A stretch of 64,000 bases of DNA from Branchiostoma floridae (taxonomy: Eukaryota; Chordata; Leptocardii; Amphioxiformes; Branchiostomatidae): positions 20,702,072-20,766,071 of the forward strand of contig NC_049987.1 in the NCBI RefSeq assembly GCF_000003815.2, read 5' to 3'. The translations under genes were made by a program, and so were the position numbers. The stretch's first letter is position 1. Each line of letters starts with the position of its first letter. Below the pieces are notes generated by a model that saw only the letters and a list, made by a program, of their open reading frames with translations, did no database searches and was not told where the DNA came from. This document shows, one piece after another, positions 1-17,600 of this stretch.

Positions 1-1080
1 CTGGGTATGGTTGGCTCTCACTTTGCATGTGTACGTGCCTTCAGTGCCATTGCTCATTGGACGGATGTTTAACACAGAGTAGCACATTTTCTTTGTTTCC
101 AGTCTTGTGATGTTTGACCCTTTACACGACAGTTTGCTTATGTGGGTATAGTTTTTGGAGAACTCGTAACTTGATGATCTGTGGTCTCCGTTTGGTGTGA
201 TCCATGAGAACTTTAGACCATCCAGGCACTCCGTCTGGCAGGTGAAGGAAACGTTACCTGTAACAGTTTTTTTGTCTGCGATAATAGAGACTTCAGGTGA
301 GGCACATGTCAGATCATCCCATCGAACATCATTAATTAGCTTGAAGCTTCCAGTCTCACCATCCATACACGGAATAGTCCATTGCATTTTCCCATTTCCA
401 AGGATCCATTTCTTGACTTCCCTCATACTGCAGTCACATCGAATCTTATTGTAATTCAACTTCAACTGTATAAGGTGCCTCAATTCTACAACATTTCCCA
501 CGGATGTTATAGGATTGTTAGTCAAGTCGACAGACCAGATAGTTGTAGACTCCATACCTTGTGGAATGCCAAAAAGACAATTATTGTTGATAGACAAGAA
601 CCTCAGCTTGACGAGCCCAGGGAAAGCAGCATTGTGGATATGATATATCTCATTATGGTCCAAGTTCAGATTTCTTAGCTGCTCTAGTCCCTTGAACGTT
701 TCTGCCTCCAGTTGCCTGATACTGTTTCGACGGAGATCCAGTTCGGTCAAACTCGTCAAGCCTTCAAAGCAGCCTGGTTGTAGATGCACAACATGACTGT
801 CCTGTATACGCAGATATGCCAAAACCGTCAGACCGCGAAAATCTCCCACCCTGATGTTCGTGATGTTTTGATGCTGTAGTGATAAGTCCTGCAAATTTGG
901 TGGCATCGCAGTGGGGATGTGATGGAAACTGCAAGCTTTTAAACACCATAGCGATGGAATTATATCTATAAGAAATGTCTCACAGCATTCCAAACTAGAG
1001 GACTTGGCCGTGTAGCTTGTTCCACTCCATGCCACAAGGAGTAACGTCATAAACAAACTTACGTGCCTCTGGTTCGCCAT
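1..1080 (-). CDS. LRR and immunoglobulin-domain membrane/secreted protein (LRRIG type), 3' end beyond window
   Basis: One uninterrupted frame of 360 codons begins at the ATG complementary to 1080-1078 and runs off the left edge, so the C-terminus is missing. Residues 1-24 look like a signal peptide (hydrophobic LFMTLLLVAW). A Cys-rich N-cap follows (C32, C33, C46, C50), then about six leucine-rich repeats from 62 to 212 (for example LTELDLRRNSIRQL at 111-124 and LRNLNLDHNEIYHI at 135-148). An LRRCT cap has C215, C217, C238 and C259. An Ig-like domain follows with C281, W293 and the YTC motif at 350-352, and several N-glycosylation sequons. This is the LRR-Ig architecture of adhesion and innate recognition receptors, a group expanded in amphioxus. 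The ligand is unknown. No intron interrupts the visible part. The gene lies antisense 1.4 kb upstream of an internal ATM exon, so it is probably nested in an ATM intron. Confidence 0.85.
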   Translation of the reverse strand, partial: MANQRHVSLFMTLLLVAWSGTSYTAKSSSLECCETFLIDIIPSLWCLKACSFHHIPTAMPPNLQDLSLQHQNITNIRVGDFRGLTVLAYLRIQDSHVVHLQPGCFEGLTSLTELDLRRNSIRQLEAETFKGLEQLRNLNLDHNEIYHIHNAAFPGLVKLRFLSINNNCLFGIPQGMESTTIWSVDLTNNPITSVGNVVELRHLIQLKLNYNKIRCDCSMREVKKWILGNGKMQWTIPCMDGETGSFKLINDVRWDDLTCASPEVSIIADKKTVTGNVSFTCQTECLDGLKFSWITPNGDHRSSSYEFSKNYTHISKLSCKGSNITRLETKKMCYSVLNIRPMSNGTEGTYTCKVRANHTQ

Positions 1081-2074
1081 CTTACAGTTGTGTGTCCAAT
1101 AAGATGTCCAATAAGTACTAGTCATTTAAGCTTCACAACCTAGTACGCATTGTAGGAACTTTGTTCGTATGAAGATTGGAGTAGGCTCACAGCAGTGATC
1201 GTCAGAATGTTCAAACCACCTTATGGTTCTTAAGTAGACTTTCTTCTGTATTAATCTCACCATTCTCATTAATATTTATATTTCTGTCGATACATAGTCA
1301 TCTAAAACTCTCAGACCATCAAGGACTGAAAATATAAAGGATTAAAATTCATGAGCAAGAGGCCGAAGGCCACATATTACTCTGTGATGTATTCAAGGTT
1401 TTTACATTGGGCTGTGATGCGTTTAATTTTTAAATCAAATATGACAATGATAAGAGGGCTATTCGATCACATCTGTGGGTAGCACTGCATCATACATACA
1501 ACCATGCAGCATACTAATTCGATGACATTGACTGAAAAAAAAGGACGAAAAGGAGAAATGAATTTTTGCCCTTGATCCATTTGTTACTCTGTGACAGAGG
1601 GTAACCTCTGATGACAGAGTATTTTTTGTACGTTGTGATGAGTGTTCGCATCTGTATCTCTATGTTCACTTTGCTGCATTCATAAAACTATAGTATGTAG
1701 TTTGGCATGTTGTCTGCACACAGTTGCGCGATGATGCACATCGTTTTTTTTTGCAGTTACTGTAGCTGTTTTTAAAATTGATGTGATAATTTCAGAAGTC
1801 ACCCCTGCGTCCTTGATGGTACACTGGTCCAGGTCTGCGTTATCTCTGCACGTTAGGCCCCGTGGTAATTGGATACTGCCAAGCAGATGTTGCGTGATTT
1901 TCTCTGATTGTTTTGTGCTCGTCGTGTTGTCAGCTGTTCCATGGTTATCAGTGATTAGCTTATCTCCAAGCAGATATGGGGTTACGTCTTCTCTAATGCA
2001 GAACAGCTGTGGCGGCAGACTAAGAGGAAACCCTAAACAGTCAGTCATAGTCATATGGCATATTACAGCACCGT
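1081..2074. other. Non-coding stretch between the LRRIG gene and a SINE
   Basis: This is the 5' flank of the minus-strand LRRIG gene and probably also ATM intron. Overlapping reading frames of about 140-160 codons on both strands at 1680-2208 enter the adjacent SINE, have no recognisable domain and no intron or homology support. I see no convincing gene, terminator or structured RNA here. Confidence 0.5.
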
Positions 2075-2363
2075 TGGGGTTATACCGCCCCTTATGGGGT
2101 GGCATTACCCTTCTAGCTGAATACGAGACGGGGATGCGCCAGCCTGGGGTATGGCTCTCCGCATACACGGGACCTCCATTTAACGTCCTATCCGAGGGAC
2201 AGCTCTAGCCAAAGCTAGGTACTCATTTTCACCTGAGTATAGTGAGGAAAGCCGTGTAAAGTGCCTTTCCCAAGGGCACAAGATCGGTGACACGCAGCCG
2301 GATTCGAACCAGCGACCTCTTAGTTACGAGGCAAACACGCTGCCGCTGCGCCACTCAGTCTCA
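2075..2363 (-). mobile_element. tRNA-derived SINE
   Basis: On the minus strand there is an A box TGGCGCAGCGG (complement of 2343-2353) and a B box GGTTCGAATCC (complement of 2300-2310), spaced as in a tRNA promoter, followed by a body running to about 2163 or further. The tRNA part does not form a proper acceptor stem, so this is a SINE head rather than a functional tRNA gene. Two more diverged copies with the same body lie at 19150-19321 and about 36120-36245. The body resembles deuterostome tRNA-SINE families, but I could not compare it with a library. The left boundary is approximate. Confidence 0.75.
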
Positions 2364-2466
2364 CTAATTATCACTAATCCCTAAACAGATTCAGTTAAAC
2401 CTAGACAGTTAAACCATAGATACGTCACTGAGTATGTTACCTACGGTCACTTGTTTGTCCTTTCAG

Positions 2467-9100
<6,634 letters not shown>

Positions 9101-9360
9101 ATAGTACAAACAGCACAGCAAAGGCTGGCAGGCAATACAACGTAGGCAATGCCAAGCGACTTCATCTCAGCAGGCCTATCTCTAGACTCTATACAGAAAC
9201 TTCAGCAGACCCTACTCCAAATGGCCTTTCTCTCATAAGATAATATACATGCAGGCAACGACCTCTGAGTCAGCAGACTACTCCAGCTGGCAGGTATTAT
9301 AGGCAGTAACTTCAGAGGACTCTACTTAGACTGACAGGCCTATCTCTATCTTAGATAATA
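9101..9360 (+). repeat. Degenerate repeats of the ATM terminal exon in its 3' UTR
   Basis: After the stop codon, pieces matching the exon end (CTCAGCAGAC, GGCTGGCAGG, CAGGCCTATCT) recur four or so times with drift, for example at 9123-9132, 9171-9183, 9204-9216, 9270-9296 and 9303-9348. They read as old tandem duplications of the last coding bases. Confidence 0.6.
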
Positions 9361-9378
9361 CAAGAAAGAGAGGGACTT

Positions 9379-10033
9379 TTAAGGTATCTCGGTTGGCTAA
9401 ATTGGCATTTTGACCTTCCACTGTTTTCTTATTAATAAATTAAGAAAGAATGGAGCCGTAACGAATATTGATAGATGGACATTTGAGAATTCTAAATCTG
9501 ATTTATTTGGGCCGAATTGATGACGTCATCATTTTTATTACCTCTGATATTATTTTTTTCTATGACAAAATACAGCACCTTGGTACATACCACTGTAATG
9601 AAACTTCGTTTTTTGTTGCATAATGATGGAAGCTACAAACGTAGTGTTGCGCAAATTGATATCTACTAATGATCTGTAGTAATTAGAGAATGTTTGTTTT
9701 CATCTAATTAAAAAAAATTAATTCTTAATAACTACGGATCGTTAGTAGATATCAGTTTGCGCAACACTACGTTTGTAGCTTCCATCATTATGCAACGATA
9801 AACGAAGTTTCATTACAGTGGTATGTACCAAAGTGCTGTATTTTGTCATAGAAAAAAATAATATCAGAGGTAATAAAAATGATGACGTCATCAATTTGGC
9901 CCCCAAAAAATCAGATTTAGAATTCTTTAATGCCTATCTATCAACATTCGTTATGGCTCCATTCTTTCTTAATTCATTAATAAGAAAACAGTGGAAAGTC
10001 AAAATGCCAATTTAGCCAACCGAGATACCTTAA
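9379..10033. mobile_element. Long palindromic DNA element flanked by TTAA (piggyBac-type MITE/foldback)
   Basis: The left arm (9383 to about 9690) and right arm (about 9710 to 10029) are near-perfect reverse complements of each other over about 310 bp. They start GGTATCTCGGTTGGC and end with its complement. A TTAA lies directly outside each end (9379-9382 and 10030-10033), the target duplication expected of piggyBac-type transposition. There is no transposase frame. The arms differ by scattered substitutions, so they are not an assembly artefact of one read folding back exactly. The element lies in the ATM-ACOX1 intergenic region, possibly in the ATM 3' UTR. Confidence 0.75.
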
Positions 10034-11615
10034 AGCCATATTAAGCCATTCAAAACGGCCTGGGAACTATATCCTCATACTTTGTGCATGTGACCTTGTC
10101 ACTGGGAGCAAATGCTGCCAACAGTCAGGAAAATTCCGATTGGCTACTGACCATGGCAGTCCATATAGGTTGGCACTCTTGTCACTGATGATCATCCTAG
10201 ATTGCCTTCTCCCTGGCTAACATTGTAAGAAATAGCAAATTGGTAGCCAAATGGCTACTTCTGCAGTGTGCTATACAGGTTATTTTCTATGGTAGGATAG
10301 TACAGAGCAGTCCATGTTCATGACTGCAATTAATGATGCAAAGGGCAATGTTGTAACTAAATCATGGAGCTTCCCAATTTTTGGTAACATCAACTTTTAC
10401 AGTGTATCTAGTGGAACTAGAAGCTGAAGAACTTACAATGCACTGAAAAGTATCTCTGTTCTAGCAAAGTAGATATTATAGACACAATGTATGATAGTTA
10501 ACTTTATTTGAATCGCAACAAAACAATACAATGTGGAGAATCTGAGGCAGCAGGTGCTAGTGTTGTAGTTTGTATGCTGACCATTTGCTTACAAACTTTA
10601 CTTTAGGTTAAGGACTCTGTTTTTTGTATTACAGTATTATAGATACTTGTACATAATGCATCACTGTCGCAAGAAAGCTGACTTGTACTTTATTGTTGGC
10701 AAAGAGTAGCCTGGGTACCATCCTCCGTTGTAACCACTAACTCAATCTTTTCAACCACTGTCAGCCAGCAAAAAAATTTGGGCCAGCAGTCACTATGGTG
10801 GATGGTAACCAGGCTAGGCAAAGAAAGGCAATAGGTAGACTAGCAAGGGAAGAATCCCTTCACAAAGCTTATGATTAGTAAGAATAACAATATGTCTGAG
10901 ACAAGTAGGTCTAAGTGACAAAATTAACATACTATTAGAAAACTACTTACAAATTCTTACCCAGCTACTGTACTGAATAATGAAAGTGCTATAAAATGTT
11001 TTAGAAATTATATGACTTCTCTAGAATATAAGAACATGGTGCTAAAAACGTGTGGTCAGTCTCATTTACTACCTTGTACATAATGGTAGCTATGTGTACA
11101 ATGTGACTGTGTGGAACTCAGTTTCTTAAAAGTGTCCCTGCATAATAATAGCCATAGTTATGAAATCTTGCATGTTCTGTTTTTTAAATGATTATTGATA
11201 TATTACATCATAAACAGTCTATCATCATCTGTATACAAATTCATAAAAATATTTTCTTTCATTCATAATATATTGTTCCAATGACATACATAGCATATGA
11301 TCTGTTAGATACTTAAATCTTCATATATTTGTTTGTGACTCTGCTTCATCTCTAATAATTTCCAAGCAGATCGATGACAGGCTGCAAGGCTAAACAGTAT
11401 TAGTGGTGCATAAAATCAGAGGCCCTATCAATAGCTCACAGCCACCAAATCTCAAGACATCTTACAACTTAATCTTGTAGTTTGTCATTGTCAAGGAGAT
11501 CATTGGATGCCAATCCAAGAAGCATGGATCATCATATGCCACTCATTCCTGTCCATATTAGGCTGTACTGCTGAGTACTGTCTCTCTGCTGATGATGTTG
11601 GTATGCCTTCTTTCC
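10034..11615. other. Convergent 3' region between ATM and ACOX1
   Basis: The two genes point toward each other and this AT-rich stretch should hold both 3' UTRs. I see no coding exon. It contains one short inverted-repeat element (10707-10816). Several AATAAA/TTTATT-like words occur on both strands, but none can be chosen as the poly(A) signal by eye. Confidence 0.6.
10698..10825. mobile_element. 110-bp inverted-repeat element with 8-9-bp target duplication
   Basis: The element runs from TAGCCTGG.TACCATCC at 10707 to its complement GGATGGTA.CCAGGCTA ending at 10816. It is flanked by GGCAAAGAG (10698-10706) and GGCAAAGAA (10817-10825). An 8-bp duplication with such short ends is what hAT-type MITEs leave. 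There is no coding content. Confidence 0.65.
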
Positions 11616-14600
11616 TCACAGCTTGGCCCTGTTACTCTTGAGGAAAGGCTGAAGGTACTTGTAGTAAGACTCGTGAACCTGGAGGGAAAACACAAGAACC
11701 TATTGTAAAAGATAGGTTATTGCTCACTATCAACCTAAAGTTTTAAAAATGTGACTCAAAACAGACACAATTGGAATTGGCCAGATTTTGCTTGACAATC
11801 ACAATAACTGCGGAAGGACAAAATCCACAAGAAAGGCCACGTAAGAGATGGATTTGGAAGGGAAGACTTCTATCTCCTAAACCTAAACAAACAACCCTCA
11901 GACCTGTTGGGTTAGACTTCTCGGCCCACTCTTTGGATGTTTGTACACTCTGTTGCCACAGCAAAGGGTGTTGTCATGGAAACAAATAGACAAACAAACC
12001 TCAGACTTGTTGAGAGGAGACTTCTTGGCCCACTCGTACAGATGTTCGTACACTCTGCCGTCATAGCGACCCAGGACAGAGCGCAGGATCTTGTCGTGGA
12101 GATCAAAGGCATCGACCAACGCCACGGCATCGGGTCGGACTCGAGCTAACATGGCGCTCAGGTGGGAGCTCGCAGCGTCGATGTCTCGGCCTGTCAGGTA
12201 GCCGTCCTACAAAGACAGAAGGAAAGCAGGAAGATTTTTAGGTCATGCATATCGTGGCACCTTGTCCCCCAAATGACCATGAGGTCTAGGAACTAGGTAC
12301 ATTAATTATTATGCATTCCCATGCATATTATGTCTCGTGTTTTTGGAATGATTTTTCTGACATTATGTTAGATGTAATACCTTTGTATGATACAAATTTT
12401 GAAAAATAAAGACACCAAGACAAACAGATTGAAAACAATACCTCTATTTCTACAAAGACAATGGAACATAACAAGACACTCCTTATGCTGACCTTGAGGA
12501 AGTCCCCCGCATGTTCCGTTATGCCGTACAGGGAGTACAGCTGACACAGGGATGTCAGGACCGCCCTGACTGACTCATCCACCTCCACTGTCTGCACCGT
12601 CTCCGCAAAGTTTCTCACCACAAACGAGTGGACATGGGCCTGTCAAAAACAGGTGAAGGAACATGATTAGTACACATGATTCTACTGCTAAGACGCTGCA
12701 AAATCTTAAGGTAGTGTTCCTGCAACTGTAGATTTCCACAGTCCCCTTAACATGGCTGCATTCTTGCTTTAAGAATGATTAAACTTTTACAGACTGGCAG
12801 TGCCTGTATACTCTTGTCAAACACCACAGAGAATTGGCAGATGCTTTCTTTACTTCTTTTGAGAATTTCTAACTTCTACCAGTATATGCAGTAACTAGCA
12901 AACACGGAAAACAAATGTACAATAAGTCATGTAGCTGCTAACAACAGCAACAGACAATGGAAAATCATGTTGACAGCTCGCCTCCGTGTCAGCTGAAATG
13001 GGTAACATCACTTGCTTAAGTCTCAGCTATAAGAAACTTACTTCAGCTGCCTTGATGAGCAGGACAGAGCAGCTGTTCCATGCGTCCTCTCGAGCCTTCC
13101 CTTTCTGCATTTCACCCTGCATCTGCATGGCGGCGTGTCTCACCATCCTACATGTACAAAAGTACGTAAATCGACATGTTTCTATAATCTAAGTACTCTG
13201 GATCTGGACAAATACTGGGAAACATCCCTTTAGTTGGGGTCAAGTGCCCAGGGCATGATTTCCAATGTAGGGAGACCTCCTCCCTGTACTTCACCTGATT
13301 TGATATTTACTTATTCAGATTTACAGAAATGATCTGAGAGGATCCGGCAACAGGAATGTAGCTTTCCTCTACAAGGCCAGTTACATGTAGTTGAATATGA
13401 TAGAAAGTTCCACTCTAAGGAATGTTTTGGGGAAGTACAGTCCTTGTATTTATTTCTTTAGTTCTTTATTTGGATTTATCACAGTGAAAAGGAGGGCAAA
13501 ACAGGTGCAAAATGCACCTTTGAAGGCTGCCCTCCCACACATAAAAACACGTACATGGCACAACATAGACTATACAATAATATATACAATAGAAGCATAA
13601 AATGACATTATCAAGATATACTTTTGTAACTAACATTAGGCAAAATCATGGTAGAGTCGATTCCATATTACCGAGAGGTTGTTTCTTGCCTTTTGTTCTA
13701 ACATTTTGGAAATCGTTGTAACAATCTAACTGTGCTAAGTAACTGTTTAGAACTATTTATAACATCTATGTGATGTTCTAAATATTTCTATAGTATTCAA
13801 ACATGTTAGGAAACATTTCTAACATCAAATACATTATTTCTGTTAGTTTCTAAACTGTTCCAACATAGATGTATCATTTGTGATCACATGTTCGAACATG
13901 GAAACAATATGATGAAACTGGGTCAGTGGGCTGGGAAGAGGGCAATTCACACACCCCTGCCAAGCGCAGGAAATTATGTCTGTCTGACACCTTCTCACAG
14001 AAGACTCACCATTGTATACTAAAGAAAATCTAAAAATACAAGAGCCAAACAAAGGACCAAGCTTAGCAGCTTTGTTTATGGGGTCAATAAAAGTTTTTAT
14101 GGAGGGAAAAAATGACACAAAATGTTGGAACAATAACAAAAACACATAGATGTTTGAAAATCGTTCTAAATAAAGAGATAATTATATCATTACTTTCCCA
14201 AATGTTCCAACAAATATAAAAAGGTTCAAACATGTTTAAACTTTCATTTTGAAATGTTTGAACAATTTCGAACTTTAGTGACTGGAATGTTCTTTTACTC
14301 AAAATAGTTCAAACTTATTACAAATATTATTTCAAAACCATCTCGGTGACTTGGAATTGACTCTACAATGGCACAAAATGAAAAAAACAAAAGCGACTGT
14401 TAGAGACTATGAAAAAATCTCCCTCACCTGGCTGCCCTGTGCTGGAATGCGGCCACCAGTGTCCCCAGATCAGACATGTTCCTGTTACCTGCCACAGGTG
14501 AGGGCTGGACGGCAGACAGGTACGCAACGGTGCCGGTCAGCCTCTTACCTGCCTGGGATTGTGCAAAACACTTCACCAGGTACCTGTGCGACAAAATGTA

Positions 14601-17600
14601 CATATTTTGAATGTATTGAAATTTACAATACATTTTGATCAAGTTTTAAAGTCTTGATGAAGCACATTGTCAACATACAATGACAACTTAAACTTTGAAG
14701 AATTGTTCTAGGGATATCTACTGTATGGATACTTTGATGAAGGTTAGACATCCAGGTAATAAGATATGCCAAATGGCGTTACTCAGACAACTGGATATGA
14801 CTTGGGAAAGTTTTGGAAATTTTCCAAAATCATATCCAATTGCTTGACTTAGTAGTTATCACTAAATAGCAGTTACTCATTGACAAGCAACTGGCTGTGA
14901 AACTTTGGGAAATTTTCCAAAATGATATTCAGTAGCTTGAGTAACTGCTATTTGGTGATAAACATACTGAATAGAGAGTGACCAAGTGAGTACCTTGCTG
15001 TCTGTAGCATCATGACCGTGTTCTCCCCCTCTGCTGTACACAACGCAGCTGCACCACCAAACAGCGCCGGCAGACCGCTGGCGTGGGAGTATCCGTGTCC
15101 CCCACATGCCATTCGACATACATCAATCCCTCTGGCCGTCACTGCTGTGGTGTAAGACTTCAGGCCAGCACTCAGTGCATGCAGCTAGGAGGTAGACAAC
15201 ATAGTCAAAATTACCAATCTAATATCTCTCAGAATTCACCTTCACAGAGCCTTTTCTGTCCCCTGTGCCAGCTGTTAGCCAATCAGTAAATTGATTACAT
15301 TTCCCTAAGTTTTATTTGGGTAAAGTTCATTCTCTGATTGGCTGACAGCTGTCTAGGCGTCAAGCCCATAAAAGTGGAAATCTCAGCCCAGTTTAGGGAC
15401 TTGACTTAAAGTGAAAGATTTTAAAAGGAAAGTAGACAACAATATCTAAAGGCGAGATAAACACTTTGTGAAGAATGACACTGATCACCCTGTAATACAA
15501 ACTATGCTACCTTAACATTGATAACTTAGCTACCCTAACTTAATGATAGACATTAAAATACAAATGAGTCCAATAAACTGAATTAGCATACTATGATGAT
15601 GATTTTAGGTTCAAAGTTATAAACAGATGTAAGAAAAACTGTGATTTACAAACTACAGCTAAAGCTACATTTGTACAGCCTTTTTCAGGATGACTAGCCC
15701 ATGTATTTTGGTCATCTGACCCTACCTGACACACAACCCCAGTAAAGGGTCAAATGCACCTGGAAGCTTGCACCTCTCCCTTGAGGTAAAATAGTTTATT
15801 GTATTGCCCTGCCTCTTCCAGCAAATGGAAGTTTTAATTTGAATCATGTCATCTATCAAATATCAGCACAGATGAGATCAACACAGATTCCACGATTTAT
15901 GTCAGTTCTTTTAAGTAGCCAATTGATTGATTGATTGATTAATTGATTGATTAATCCATCGATCAACAGGCTTTACTTCTGCCAGACAGGACATGTCACC
16001 ATTTTCCGTGCTGCCTGTGATGCTGCCATGCTGATACATCATATCTTTGATTTATGTTTGATTTACCAATAATTGATTATTACTGATCGATTGAATCATT
16101 GACTTATCTATCAGCCTTATTTCTACCAGCATGCGCATGTCCCATTTCTCTATGCTGCTGCTTCATGTCAGTTGGAGTCAAAATTTGACTGACCAATATA
16201 TTGACTAATTTATTCACAAATCAATGGATTGAATGATAGTTGATCAATCGATTAATTGATTGATGGATGGATGGATGGATGGATGGACAGGCCTTATTTC
16301 CGCCAAACAGAACATGTCTCCCTTTTTCCATGCAGCTTCATGTCAGTCCACTAAATTCTAATTGATTAAGTAATTGATTGGTTGATTGATTGATTGATTG
16401 ATTGATTGACAGATGTATTGACAGGCCTTACCTCTGCCAGGCCAGACATGTCTCCCTTCTCCATGCTGCCTGTGATGCTGCCGTGCTGCTGCGTCATGAA
16501 CCATGAAGCGAACCAGAAGGCATAGGCAGCAGCCAGCTGGGGGAACAGCTTGTACTGCTGCGTCTGGTACTCAAGGATCTGCGGCTCCGGCTCTCTGGAC
16601 AAGGAAAATTTCCTTACATTACTTTCAAAATTTCTTCTTTGCTAGAACCATTTTTATGAACCGACTAAGTAATATGTAGTACGCATTCTATACAATTAAT
16701 GAAAATCCAGGGCTCGAAATTCATTTTTGGGATTAGGTGCACTGGTGCACCCAGCTTAAGAAATTGGGTGATTTTTAACCTCCTTGGGTGCACCAAAAAC
16801 TTTTTGGGTGCACCACTTTTGTTATCTTTCTAAACACTTAGATGTCAAGAATATGATGTATACTAGTATACTTTGATATCTTTACATACATAAACTTAAG
16901 AAAATGTTTGGGTGCACCCACAGAAAATAATTGGGTGCACAGTTCCAATTTTGGGTGCACCTGGGTGCACACGCACCCAGTATTTCAAGCCCTGAAATCT
17001 GTTATGCTGAATGTAGATGATCATATCAAACTTACATGAACTAGTCTTGATATTCATAAACTCAAAGGCTCAGTTTTCATACGATTGTGAACAAAAGAAA
17101 TTTGGCATCGAAATGATGTCCAACCATTGAGCTGCTGAACCTACCCTGGCTTCATCTCGCTCTGCCTGCGAACACAGCTGTAGCGGACAGCGATAGTCGT
17201 GGCGGAGGCGAGAGCTTGGGCAGCGCTCATCACAAACGTTCCCCGCAGGTACACCATGTTACTGTACGCCAATTTGGAGCTGGGCGGCTGGACGTACGTC
17301 CCGTCTGCTTCCACGCGGGCGAACTTCATGAGCATGTTCTCTCGTGGGATTCGGACGTGGTCAAACCTGGCAAATCCGTTGTCGTTGCCGTTTGACTCCA
17401 TCTTGGGTCCAATGTCCCCCAGGGTCACCCCTGAAAATAAGAGTCAAGAATCATTTACAAAGGAGCAAAGAATGAATGTTTCAACATTTGAAAATTTGAA
17501 CTAATTTCTGATGAACGGAACCTGGGTTACTAGTATTTCAGAAGGGAAGCAACGGAACAAATTTCATAGACCTGGACATGGCAGCTACAGATTAGGATCT

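Noticed and set aside
1680..2208. Overlapping frames of 141 and 162 codons on opposite strands
   Set aside because: They run into the SINE, have no recognisable domain and show no splice or codon-use support.
2275..2363. Possible functional tRNA gene
   Set aside because: A and B boxes are present, but there is no acceptor-stem pairing and the sequence continues into a SINE body shared with other copies.
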